Assembly: GCF_018129385.1 (NCBI RefSeq)
Contig: NZ_JAFCLN010000025.1
Span: forward strand, 28,327 to 92,326
Length of the DNA: 64,000 nucleotides
Direction: 5' to 3'
DNA from: Bradyrhizobium lablabi
GTDB taxonomy: Bacteria > Pseudomonadota > Alphaproteobacteria > Rhizobiales > Xanthobacteraceae
This document shows, piece after piece, positions 16,426 to 27,769 of the stretch. Below the pieces are notes generated by a model. It was given only the letters and a program-made list of their open reading frames with translations. It had not been told where the DNA came from and searched no databases. A program made the position numbers and the translations under genes. The first letter of the stretch is position 1. Every line of letters begins with the position of its first letter.

Positions 16426-16499
16426 AATATATGTTCGCCGCGCTAAGAGAGTTGCAGTGGCATGGAGCCCCAAAATTGGACGTAAGGACCGGAACCGGC

Positions 16500-16979
16500 G
16501 TGTCGAAGAATCTGGACGAAATCGATCTCAAAATCCTCAGCGAGATCCAGGCCGACGGCCGAATCACCAATGTGGAACTGGCCAAGCGCGTCGGCATTTC
16601 GCCGCCGCCCTGCCTGCGCCGGGTCCGCACCCTGGAGGAGGAGGGCTACATCCAGGGCTATCGCGGCCTGCTCGACCCGCGAAAACTCGGTTTCGACGTC
16701 ACCGTCTTCGCTTCCGTTCACCTCTCCAGCCAGGCGGATGCCGATTTGCGCGCGTTCGAGGAATTCGTGCGCGCCGAGCCATTGGTGCGGGAATGCTGGA
16801 TGCTGTCGGGCGAGGTCGATTTCATCCTAAAATGCGTCGCGCCCGACATGGCGACGTTCCAGGAATTCGTCACGCACCTGACCGCCGCGCCGCATGTGCG
16901 CAATGTCAGGACGTCGCTGGTGCTGCATAATTCCAAATACGAGGCGGCGGTGCCGCTCGATTTGAAGATGGCGGGCTGA
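16500..16979 (+). CDS. Lrp/AsnC-family transcriptional regulator
   Basis: A 159-residue regulator with an N-terminal helix-turn-helix (motif ELAKRVGISPPPCLRRV, about residues 22-40) and a C-terminal RAM ligand-binding domain. This form, with PPPCLRRV in the recognition helix, is common in rhizobial Lrp-like proteins. I chose the GTG at 16500, which gives the usual MSKNLDEIDLKIL-type start; the frame is open further upstream and a TTG at 16476 is possible. It is divergent from trxB. Such proteins form octamers and sense amino acids; the effector is unknown here. Confidence 0.88.
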   Translation: MSKNLDEIDLKILSEIQADGRITNVELAKRVGISPPPCLRRVRTLEEEGYIQGYRGLLDPRKLGFDVTVFASVHLSSQADADLRAFEEFVRAEPLVRECWMLSGEVDFILKCVAPDMATFQEFVTHLTAAPHVRNVRTSLVLHNSKYEAAVPLDLKMAG

Positions 16980-17000
16980 GAGCCCGGCTGTCCCTACATC

Positions 17001-17117
17001 GTCATTGCGAGCCAACGGGTCGCGCGACTGCGCGCCCGATGACAGGCTCCGCGAAGCAATCCATTTCTCGGCTTGTGGAGCTATGGATTGCTTCGTCGCG
17101 ACGCTCCTCGCAATGAC
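17001..17117. repeat. Dispersed palindromic repeat, family A (GTCATTGCGAG ... CTCGCAATGAC)
   Basis: The element begins with GTCATTGCGAG and ends with its inverse CTCCTCGCAATGAC; the centre contains GCAATCCAT and its near-inverse ATGGATTGC. Two other copies lie at 44519-44642 and 56630-56717. The long palindrome would fold into a hairpin in RNA or single-stranded DNA. The copy lies in the gap between the Lrp and DoxX genes, which converge. Confidence 0.85.
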
Positions 17118-17125
17118 GAACTACG

Positions 17126-17548
17126 TCACTTCTTCCGCATGATCGCATCGAGGCTGAATGGGCCACCGCCGGCGGTCGACAGATACAGGCACGCGAAGCA
17201 GAACATGATCGCGAGCGTGCCGCCGTTGATCAGCGGGAAAAAATTCCTCGGCGCATGACCGATGAAATAGGCAAACGCCATCTCGCCGGCGAGAAGGAAG
17301 GCGACGGGCCGCGTGAATAGTCCGACCACGAGAAGGGCGCCCAGGATCAACTCGAGCAAGCCGGCCGTGCCGGGAAGCGTTCCCATTTGCACCTTGTTGA
17401 GGAAAGCGTAGGCGTTGCCTTCCGGAATAACCGGGTATTTCAGGATTTTTGCGATGCCGAACTGAAGCAGCAGCAGGCCGGTGATGAAACGAAGCAGGCT
17501 CAGCGCCGCCGGCTGAAACTTCGCCATCAACTGATCGAACTTGTCCAT
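17126..17548 (-). CDS. DoxX-family membrane protein
   Basis: A 140-residue inner-membrane protein with four hydrophobic helices and the DoxX motifs FGIAKI (residues about 31-36) and the conserved GGTLAIMFCF region. The ATG at 17548 has a GGGGGA ribosome site; the longer open frame upstream lacks one. DoxX-like proteins are linked to thiol and quinone redox stress in some bacteria, but most have no defined function. It stands alone, converging on the Lrp gene across a repeat element. Confidence 0.85.
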   Translation of the reverse strand: MDKFDQLMAKFQPAALSLLRFITGLLLLQFGIAKILKYPVIPEGNAYAFLNKVQMGTLPGTAGLLELILGALLVVGLFTRPVAFLLAGEMAFAYFIGHAPRNFFPLINGGTLAIMFCFACLYLSTAGGGPFSLDAIMRKK

Positions 17549-17718
17549 GATGTATCCCCCAAGTTTGAGACGCAATAATTCGTATCGCGTCGGCGTGCGG
17601 AGGAAAAGCACGCGGCGATAAGAAAAGCTTTATGTATTGCGAAGCAGCATCGGGGAATAATGCCGCGGCCGAAGTGTACGCGGTCACCTGCGAGTGACTT
17701 GCCGCTTGCCTGAAATCT

Positions 17719-17979
17719 CTACTTGCTTGAAGTTTCGGAGCTCAGGCAGCGGATCGATTTGGGCTGACACGCAACGCCTATGTTGGAACAGACTGGAGCT
17801 TCGTCTCCCGCGCCCCGCGTGCAATTGACGCACTCGTCGGTCCACCGGCTGCAATTCGGCGGACCCTTCTGCATCGAGACATTTTGCGGGGTGCGCACGG
17901 GCGGGATTTCGATCTCCGCGGCGCGAGCATTCGTAGCCCATAAAACGAGAAGAGCGACCGCGAAACCGAAATGCCGCAT
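17719..17979 (-). CDS. Small secreted cysteine-rich protein
   Basis: An 86-residue protein with an N-terminal signal peptide ending near ARA (residue 20). The mature part of about 65 residues has six cysteines (at about 43, 50, 53, 64, 71 and 78), enough for three disulfides or a metal site, and a short polar tail. I do not recognise the family. It lies downstream of greA on the same strand, 48 bases away, with no evident functional tie. Confidence 0.65.
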   Translation of the reverse strand: MRHFGFAVALLVLWATNARAAEIEIPPVRTPQNVSMQKGPPNCSRWTDECVNCTRGAGDEAPVCSNIGVACQPKSIRCLSSETSSK

Positions 17980-18026
17980 GTCGCTCTCCGCCGGTTGTTG
18001 TCAGGCGTTCAGGTGGCGTGCCGTGC

Positions 18027-18500
18027 CTATCGCCACTCGACCTTGGTGATCTCGTAGGCCTTGGCGCCGCCGGGAGCCACCACCTCCACAGTGGTGCCCT
18101 TCTTCTTGCCGATCAGCGCGCGCGCGAGCGGCGAGGTGATCGAGATGCGGCCCTTCTTGGCGTCGGCCTCGACCTCGCCGACGATCTGCCACACCGCCTT
18201 CTTGTCGGTGTCCTCATCGATCAGCGTGACGGTGGCGCCGAACTTGATGGTGTCGCCGGACAGTTTCGAGATGTCGATGATGTCGGCGCGCGCGAGCTTG
18301 TCCTCGAGCTCGGCGATGCGGCCCTCGTTGTGCGACTGCTCTTCCTTGGCCGCGTGATACTCCGCGTTCTCCGATAGGTCGCCGTGCGAGCGCGCTTCCG
18401 CGATATGCTCGATGATGCGCGGACGATCTTCCGACTGGCGCTTCTTCAATTCGTCCGTTAGCGCGGCATAGCCGCCGGCCGTCATCGGAACCTTTTCCAT
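18027..18500 (-). CDS. greA: Transcription elongation factor GreA
   Basis: A 157-residue protein with an N-terminal coiled-coil hairpin (residues about 1-75, including the conserved tip ARSHGDLSENAEY) and a C-terminal FKBP-like domain. GreA enters the RNA polymerase secondary channel and stimulates cleavage of backtracked RNA; the acidic tip residues Asp and Glu of DLSENAEY are kept. The start is one of two adjacent ATGs (18500 or 18503) after AGGGAAGGA. It follows carB on the same strand, as in many alphaproteobacteria. Confidence 0.96.
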   Translation of the reverse strand: MEKVPMTAGGYAALTDELKKRQSEDRPRIIEHIAEARSHGDLSENAEYHAAKEEQSHNEGRIAELEDKLARADIIDISKLSGDTIKFGATVTLIDEDTDKKAVWQIVGEVEADAKKGRISITSPLARALIGKKKGTTVEVVAPGGAKAYEITKVEWR

Positions 18501-18707
18501 CATCTCTCTCGTCCTTCCCTCATGCGAGCCGTGGCACACATGAGACGCTTGTTCTGGTCGGGCCCAGGAAGGCCCGAATCCAGGGCCTGCAAAATCCAGT
18601 AATTTTCGGCCCCGTTAAGGGCCGATTCAACATCCACGGAAGCGGTGAGTTCCAGCCAACCGGCTTTTTCGCCAACCACTTAGCGGGCGATTCGGCCCGG
18701 CTAACGG

Positions 18708-22175
<3,468 letters not shown>

Positions 22176-22201
22176 GTCTCACGGATGCGGGATTTAGGCA
22201 C

Positions 22202-22230
22202 AAAAAAAGGGCGCGCTGGCCGCGCGTCCC
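22202..22230 (-). terminator. Terminator-like hairpin in the carB leader
   Basis: On the minus strand, an eight-base-pair stem with one bulge (GGG-A-CGCGC / GCGCG-CCC) and a GGCCA loop are followed by seven T residues. It lies 27 bases upstream of the carB start. It may terminate the tRNA transcript that comes from 22540, or attenuate carB. No anti-terminator partner is evident by eye. Confidence 0.6.
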
Positions 22231-22362
22231 CTTGCCACAGCGTGAGGGAGCCCCTCGCGCGCGGGAGGTCTTTAGACCAGTTTCCGCACCCGCGAAACCC
22301 CCAAAAACGGGCCATCAACGGGCATTTTGGGTGAGCTGGGAGGGATGGTCGGGAGTGGCTGC

Positions 22363-22463
22363 CTCAGTCCGTCTACGCTTTCGCTGTGCTCAGCTACGCC
22401 GGACACGCTTTGCCCCGCCGGTCCAGCGTGGCTGCGCCACGCGTAGCCCGTCAGCGCGAAGCG
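22363..22463. repeat. GC-rich repeat-like segment next to the tRNA 3' end
   Basis: A low-coding segment with internal inverse matches (CTACGC / GCGTAG, GCGAAGCG, CACGC / GCGTG) of the kind seen in dispersed Bradyrhizobium repeats. It runs up to the encoded CCA of the tRNA-like gene on its 3' side. No second copy lies in this window, so its repeat nature is an inference. Confidence 0.35.
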
Positions 22464-22540
22464 TGGAGGCCCGGCCTGGATTTGAACCAGGATAAAGAGC
22501 GTTGCACCGCTCCCGCGTCGACGCGTTCCGCCACCGGGCC
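22464..22540 (-). tRNA. tRNA-Cys-like gene (anticodon GCA) with an irregular anticodon arm
   Basis: A 74-base cloverleaf plus encoded CCA. The acceptor stem is a perfect 7 pairs (GGCCCGG / CCGGGCC), the T arm is 5 pairs with a TTCAAAT loop, and the discriminator base is U, which is typical of tRNA(Cys). The anticodon GCA would be at 22503-22505. The anticodon arm does not fold as 5 pairs plus 7 bases: the sequence gives either 5-6 pairs closing a 6-base loop (GUGCAA) or, with the closing pair open, 5 pairs and an 8-base loop (GGUGCAAC). The base before U33 is G. This may be a minor, non-canonical tRNA rather than the housekeeping tRNA(Cys). Confidence 0.75.
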
Positions 22541-22605
22541 GATCGGATCATCGCCCAAGTTGTGAAAGCTTGCCAATGCCTACTTTTGGTTAACCCTAAT
22601 ACCAG

Positions 22606-23304
22606 CTAGGTAAGGGGATGCCGTGCGACAAAAGTCATTCGCCACGGATTGTGCCCAATGTTTTGATGGGCGCGGGCGGCGGTGAAGCCCGCCTTCTCCA
22701 GCTTGGCGACGATTTCCTGTTCGCTGTAGCGTTGCAATCCGATGCGCGTGCGCAATTGCCGGTAGTCGGACAGCGCGGTCGAGATCAGTCCGACCAGCGC
22801 GTCCTTCAGGAATCCGTTTTTCGCAGCAAACCGCAACAGCGCCACCACGTCACGAAACATGCCGACTTCGGGTCGCAGGATATCGCCGAGCACGAGGCGT
22901 CCGGCCGGCTTGAGTATCCGCTTCATCGTAACGAACGCCGCGTCCAGCTCGTCCGGCGTCATGTATTGCGCGACCGAATTCATGACGGCGAGATCGATCG
23001 ATTTTTCCGCCATCTTGCGTACGTCCTCGAGCGAGCGCACCCGGATTTTGGTATTGGGCGCAAAGCGCGCGATCAGGCGGCCGCGCACGCCGGGCGCCGG
23101 TTCGGCGAGATAGAGCTTGCCGCAGGCGTCCGCGACCCTTGCCGCCGACAGCGCCTCGCCGCAGGCATAGTCGAGCACGACCGCGTCGGGTGAGGCGATG
23201 TAGCCGATGATGTCGCGCGCGATCACCGCAAAATGCAGGTCACGGTGCAGCTTGCTGGCATAGATCGTATGCGTGGAATCGTAATAGTCGATCCATTCGT
23301 CCAT
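22606..23304 (-). CDS. Class I SAM-dependent methyltransferase
   Basis: A 232-residue protein with a Rossmann-like methyltransferase core. Motif I reads VLDYACGEALSA (about residues 42-53), with the acidic motif II region and a post-II segment AVMNSVAQYMTPDEL, the pattern of a type-11/type-12 methyltransferase. The substrate is unknown. The gene is upstream of and on the same strand as the tRNA-like gene, 65 bases apart, so it might lie in the same transcript; it does not resemble known tRNA methyltransferases. It is divergent from dps. Confidence 0.85.
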   Translation of the reverse strand: MDEWIDYYDSTHTIYASKLHRDLHFAVIARDIIGYIASPDAVVLDYACGEALSAARVADACGKLYLAEPAPGVRGRLIARFAPNTKIRVRSLEDVRKMAEKSIDLAVMNSVAQYMTPDELDAAFVTMKRILKPAGRLVLGDILRPEVGMFRDVVALLRFAAKNGFLKDALVGLISTALSDYRQLRTRIGLQRYSEQEIVAKLEKAGFTAARAHQNIGHNPWRMTFVARHPLT

Positions 23305-23417
23305 CGGCAGGGTGTCCGGCGAATTCAGCGGGTTCCATTGGCAGGAACCGGCACCTATATCAGGCGTTAGGCAGTGTCCAATGCCGTCTGCCCGGTTTCC
23401 TACAGGAAGGTGTCCCC

Positions 23418-23945
23418 GTGAGCAAAGCCAAGCCCGACAAAGTTTCCCCCGATCTCGACACGCCCACCGACCTGTCGCAGGAGGCGGTCGAAAAGATCTC
23501 CGCCGCCGTCAACCCGTTGATTGCCGATGCGTTTGCGCTCTACCTGAAGACCAAGAACTTCCATTGGCACGTCAGCGGCCGGCATTTCCGCGACTATCAT
23601 CTGATGCTGGACGAGCAGGGCGAGGCGATTTTCGGCACCATCGACGAACTGGCCGAGCGCGTCCGCAAGATCGGCGGCACCACGCTGCGCTCGATCGGTC
23701 AGGTCTCCAAATTGCAGACCATCAAGGACAACGACGAAGACTATGTCCCGCCGCGCCAGATGCTGCGCGAATTGATGGAAGACAACAAGAAGACCGTGGT
23801 GAACATGCGCAAGGCGCACGAGGTGGCCGACAAGTACAACGACTCCGCGACCACCAGCATTTTGGAAAACTTCATCGACGCCGCCGAGCGCCGCACCTGG
23901 TTCCTGTTCGAAGCCAGCCGCCAGGAAGGCGCCAACGAGGCGTAG
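23418..23945 (+). CDS. dps: Dps-family DNA-binding ferritin
   Basis: A 175-residue four-helix ferritin-like protein that forms dodecamers, oxidises and stores iron and protects DNA from peroxide. The inter-subunit ferroxidase residues are present in KNFHWHVSG and DYHLMLDEQGE. The N-terminal 25 residues contain several lysines, as in DNA-binding Dps tails. The GTG start has an AGGAAGG ribosome site. Its upstream region faces the methyltransferase gene and should hold the promoter; Dps genes are commonly induced in stationary phase or by oxidants, but no specific site was recognised. Confidence 0.93.
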   Translation: MSKAKPDKVSPDLDTPTDLSQEAVEKISAAVNPLIADAFALYLKTKNFHWHVSGRHFRDYHLMLDEQGEAIFGTIDELAERVRKIGGTTLRSIGQVSKLQTIKDNDEDYVPPRQMLRELMEDNKKTVVNMRKAHEVADKYNDSATTSILENFIDAAERRTWFLFEASRQEGANEA

Positions 23946-24108
23946 GATATGATGGCGCGGGGCGAGGGCGTCTCCGCGAAATCGGAGTCACTCACTCCAC
24001 CTTCTTTCACAACGGGAGAAGGTGGAGTGGTCGCTTGTTTCGAGGTGAGCAGCCTCGCCTGTGTCAAAGCATCTGGTGCGCCGGTTGCGACTCCGGCGCG
24101 CCCAGCCC

Positions 24109-25575
24109 TCATTGAGCCGACAGTCCGATCGTCGTCTGCGATTTCACGACCGGCGGGGGATTCCATTTTCCGGTCAGGGCCTCTGATTTCGGAGCGTAAA
24201 GCCGCATCGTTAGATTGAAGGCTCCCTTCGGCGCAGGAAGCCAGTTGGCCTCCTTGTCCTTTCCCGGGCTCTCGTTCTGGAAGTAGATGTCGAGCGAACC
24301 ATCGGCGTTGTACTTGAACGGCATCCAACTGGAGACGGCAAACCGGTTCAGCGCGTTGCCCACCTGGAATCCTTCGGGATCGTACAGCGTGATCGACCAG
24401 AAGCCGTTCACGGGCGGCGCGGTACTCCTGTCGAAGGTGATGGTATACTTGTTGGCGCCGTCGAGCGGCTTGCCGGATTCGTCGCCGAGGTTGAGCGGAT
24501 AGATGGCATCCTCCGGCAGGTTGGCGCCGAGCCCGACTTGCGCGACGATGGCCCGCTTCAGATAGTAGTTGCCGTAAACGCCCATCGTGTCCGTATTCAT
24601 CGACCAGCCGTTGGCGACCCGCGCCAGCGTCGGTACCTTCCACGCCATCAGCTTCTGCGCCTCTTCCGGCGCAGCTTTCAGCGCCCGCTGCACGGCCGGA
24701 TCGAGCCTGGCGACGTCGAGACTCTTGCCGGGCTCGATGCCGATCCGCTTCATCTGCGCGATGATCGGCTCGTCGGTGATGTGCGGCGGATGCAGCTTCA
24801 GCAGTTCGGCTGCATAGGCGAAGTAAGCGTCGCCCGACATCGTGTCGACCTGCACCTTCGGCGGCGTCTTCATGTCGACGCCTGGGTCGATCTTGACCTC
24901 GACCGGCTTCGGCGGCTTGCCGTATTCCGAAAGCGGCGTGACCTTGTAGCCGGCCTGGATCTTGTGGACCGCATCGTAGTCCGGTGGGCCGTCGGTCTTG
25001 GTGCGGCCGATCACCCAGGCATACGGCGTCGGCGCATCGATGCGCTGGGTGTCCTTGGGAAGCTTGAACTCCTCGGCGAATTTGTCACGCAGATCGGGCC
25101 GCCAGCCCGGGGGCGTAATCAGGTAGGTCCCCGCCTTGGTGCCGGTCGTGCGCCAGCCGGGCGAGGCGAACACATCCGACCACATGTCGAGCATGGGGAG
25201 CAGATAATAGCGTCCGTCGGTATCGGGCGCGGAGATGACGACCGGCTCCTTGCTCATGTCCAGCCATGAGGACGAATACAGTGTATCGAAGTTGGACCGC
25301 ACCACGCCCTTGAAGTCGGCCGGCGGATATTCGGGCACGTTGACGAACGTGTTCATCGGGCCCTTGAAGCCGCCCTTGCTCGGCTCGGCATTGGTGAACT
25401 GCTTTCGCGTGATGTCCATCGATAGCAGGGGGTAAAAGTAGACATAGGCGTCCGCCGCGATGGCGCGTGCCTCCTGCTCGGTGATGGCTGACGATGTGCC
25501 TTGCGCCCGCGCCGACGGCGCGACGAATGCTGCAAGACAGAGGCAAAATGTCAGATTCAGGAAACGCCGGAACAT
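24109..25575 (-). CDS. Secreted DUF1254/DUF1214 protein
   Basis: A 488-residue protein with a signal peptide (FCLCLAAFVAPSARA, cut near residue 25), an N-terminal DUF1254 domain (residues about 35-170) and a C-terminal DUF1214 domain (about 370-480). The pair is widespread in rhizobia and usually exported, but has no established biochemical role. I chose the ATG at 25575 because the signal peptide starts there and GGAG lies about ten bases upstream; the open frame continues for another 58 residues. It stands alone with more than 400 bases upstream. Confidence 0.85.
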   Translation of the reverse strand: MFRRFLNLTFCLCLAAFVAPSARAQGTSSAITEQEARAIAADAYVYFYPLLSMDITRKQFTNAEPSKGGFKGPMNTFVNVPEYPPADFKGVVRSNFDTLYSSSWLDMSKEPVVISAPDTDGRYYLLPMLDMWSDVFASPGWRTTGTKAGTYLITPPGWRPDLRDKFAEEFKLPKDTQRIDAPTPYAWVIGRTKTDGPPDYDAVHKIQAGYKVTPLSEYGKPPKPVEVKIDPGVDMKTPPKVQVDTMSGDAYFAYAAELLKLHPPHITDEPIIAQMKRIGIEPGKSLDVARLDPAVQRALKAAPEEAQKLMAWKVPTLARVANGWSMNTDTMGVYGNYYLKRAIVAQVGLGANLPEDAIYPLNLGDESGKPLDGANKYTITFDRSTAPPVNGFWSITLYDPEGFQVGNALNRFAVSSWMPFKYNADGSLDIYFQNESPGKDKEANWLPAPKGAFNLTMRLYAPKSEALTGKWNPPPVVKSQTTIGLSAQ

Positions 25576-25988
25576 GTCGAACACTCCATTCTGACTTCGT
25601 TTGTCGTGCCTGAGGTATTCATCCCCTTTGTGAAGTAAGATCGGTTGGCTCTCTCGTTTCGGCCGGACGCTGCGTGCAAGACAAACAACGTCAGCCGCAA
25701 AGACGCCGCTGGCGCCCGCAGGTATCGAGACAGGTTCGCGCTGGTTCAAAGAGCGTATCGTTAATGACGACGTCGAAGGGCTGCTTCAGCTACCTCCACG
25801 AGCATCAGGCTAGCACAGGGTTCCAATGCTGACCATGATCTTGTTTCAGGTCCAAGTTATCGAAAACCCAACGCGTTGGATGGGACGATCGTCTGCGCGA
25901 TCTCACCGACTCCTGGCGCGTTTTCCTGCAAGCTGATCGCAGCTTCGTAGCGATCGTCGGGCGCGCGATTTGATCGCACGCCTCTCCA
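25576..25988. other. Gene-free gap with no recognised feature
   Basis: 413 bases between the DUF1254 gene and the cupin gene. I see no ORF with a plausible ribosome site, no repeat copy and no strong hairpin. It should contain the promoter of the DUF1254 gene. Confidence 0.5.
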
Positions 25989-26516
25989 TCAGCGGTGCTT
26001 CCACAGCTTCACCAGCGGCCCCTCCGCGCCGAGCACCGGATCGGTCGTGGGTACCGCGACCTTCGGAATCGTCTTCAGCGCGTTGGCATGATTTTCCGCT
26101 GTCGCCCGCTGGAGGTCCATCGGCGGCCCCGGCGGATAGGCGCCGACCACCGAGAAATCCCGGCTTGCAGACATGCATTGATGTCCGGTGCCGGCGGGCA
26201 GGATCGCAACGTCGCCGGCCGAAATCTCGAGCACCTCGCCCTTGTCGCCGCCAAAGCGCACGCTCGCATGCCCGCGCGCGATGCCGAGCACTTCGTGCAC
26301 GGTGGCGTGATAGTGCAGGAAATTGTACACGCCGTTACGCCACATCGCGCCCCAGCCATTGGCGCCGAACAATCCTTCGATGGTCTTTTCCGGGTGATCG
26401 TTGCCGACATCGACCGCGCCCTTGTAGACCAGGAACGGCATCGGATTGTTGGGCACGAGGCCGTCGTCGGGGAATATGATGGTGAGGGGTTTTGCGTCGG
26501 CGTTAACAACGGACAT
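25989..26516 (-). CDS. Cupin-domain protein
   Basis: A 175-residue protein with one cupin barrel. The first cupin motif reads NFLHYHATVHEVLGIARG (about residues 65-82), with His and Glu ligands kept, and the second motif is AILPAGTGH (about 103-111), so a divalent metal site is likely. Single-domain cupins of this type include isomerases, dioxygenases and sugar-binding regulators; none can be singled out. It lies 66 bases downstream of the enolase-superfamily gene on the same strand and may belong to the same catabolic unit. Confidence 0.85.
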   Translation of the reverse strand: MSVVNADAKPLTIIFPDDGLVPNNPMPFLVYKGAVDVGNDHPEKTIEGLFGANGWGAMWRNGVYNFLHYHATVHEVLGIARGHASVRFGGDKGEVLEISAGDVAILPAGTGHQCMSASRDFSVVGAYPPGPPMDLQRATAENHANALKTIPKVAVPTTDPVLGAEGPLVKLWKHR

Positions 26517-26582
26517 GGCGGTTCTCCTGCATTTGGTGGGAGCTTCCGGACAATCAAGTTGGCATCTGGCAAACCGTTCCCG

Positions 26583-27677
26583 CTAGATCCTGAACCGAAA
26601 CACCTCTTCCTTGAACCTCAGCCCGTGTCCGGGCCGCTCCGGCGCCGTGATCATGCCGCCTGCAATCTCGGGCGGATCGATCCAGAGATCGTCGAGCAGC
26701 CCCATGTTTTCGCACCAGATGCCGTTGGGAATCGAAGCGAGCAGATGCACGTTGAGTTCGGGAAACAGATGCGGCGCAATGGTCACGCCAAAAGTGTCGG
26801 CGAGGGTGGCGATCTTGCGCAAATCCGTCATGCCGCCGCGCATCGGGTCGGGCTGTAGGATCGGCAGGCAGGGATTGATGAAGAATGGCCGCAGGTCATA
26901 GCGCGTAAAATGGGTCTCGCCGCCGACGATCCTCATGTCGAGGCTTGCCGCGATGCGCTGATAGCCGGCGAAATCGTCGGCCGGCACCGGCTCCTCGAGC
27001 CAGTAGATATCGTAACGCTCGAACTTGCGTCCCATCTCGATCGCGACATCGGCGCTCCAGCCCATGTTGACGTCGATCATGATGTCGATGTCGGGCCCGA
27101 GCGCCTCGCGCATGCGGCGCACATTGTCGAGGTCTTGCGCTTGTGTATGAACATGGGCGACTTGCATCTTGATCGCCTTATAGCCCCGTTTCACGTAATG
27201 CAGCGCCTTCTCGATCATGCCGTCGCCGCCGGCGCCGCGAAAACAGCCGGAGCCATAGATCGGAATTTTGGAGCGGTAGTGGCCCCACAGCCGGTGCAGC
27301 GGCAGCCCGGCCCGCTTACCCACCGCATCCCACAGCGCAATGTCGAGCGCCGACATCGCCATAACAGCGATGCCGCCGCGGCCATAGGTCATGGTCGCGG
27401 TCCACAGATCGCGCCAGATCGCCTCGATGGCGGTCGCGTCCTTGCCCTTCACGCGCGGAATGATGCACTCGTCGAGACAGGCGGCGATCGACTTTATGCC
27501 GGGCCGGAACAGGAACAGATATCCCATGCCGGTGATGCCGCCTGATGTCTCGACCTCGCAGATGAGAATGTCGCGCGCAGCTCCGAGCGCCGCGCCCTTC
27601 AGCCAGGGATCATCGGCCCACGGCACGCGCAACATCGTCACGCGCACGTCGCGGATGGTCATGTCGGGGCTGGTCAT
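26583..27677 (-). CDS. Mandelate racemase/muconate-lactonizing-type enolase-superfamily enzyme
   Basis: A 364-residue enzyme with an N-terminal capping domain and a TIM barrel. Candidate catalytic and metal residues are the Lys pair near GYKAIKMQV (about 170), Asp in MIDVNMGW, Glu in YWLEEP and Glu in IVGGETHF, with His in APHLF completing the His-Asp dyad type seen in mandelate-racemase-like sugar-acid dehydratases. A dehydratase or racemase acting on a sugar acid or hydroxy acid is likely. Upstream of the cupin gene, downstream of carA. An ATG at 27662 is an alternative start. Confidence 0.88.
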   Translation of the reverse strand: MTSPDMTIRDVRVTMLRVPWADDPWLKGAALGAARDILICEVETSGGITGMGYLFLFRPGIKSIAACLDECIIPRVKGKDATAIEAIWRDLWTATMTYGRGGIAVMAMSALDIALWDAVGKRAGLPLHRLWGHYRSKIPIYGSGCFRGAGGDGMIEKALHYVKRGYKAIKMQVAHVHTQAQDLDNVRRMREALGPDIDIMIDVNMGWSADVAIEMGRKFERYDIYWLEEPVPADDFAGYQRIAASLDMRIVGGETHFTRYDLRPFFINPCLPILQPDPMRGGMTDLRKIATLADTFGVTIAPHLFPELNVHLLASIPNGIWCENMGLLDDLWIDPPEIAGGMITAPERPGHGLRFKEEVFRFRI

Positions 27678-27769
27678 TGGACGTTTCCCTTTCCCGCCGG
27701 ATCATGTTGGCCCGATCGCGGCGCAGGGAAATTCAATCACAAATAGGCGGCGCTGATCCAGCGCCGCCG

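Noticed and set aside
22464..22540. Reading the tRNA-like gene as tRNA-Leu (CAA) or tRNA-Ala (TGC) by shifting the anticodon by a base or two
   Set aside because: No long variable arm (needed for Leu), no G3-U70 pair (needed for Ala), and the U discriminator base fits Cys.
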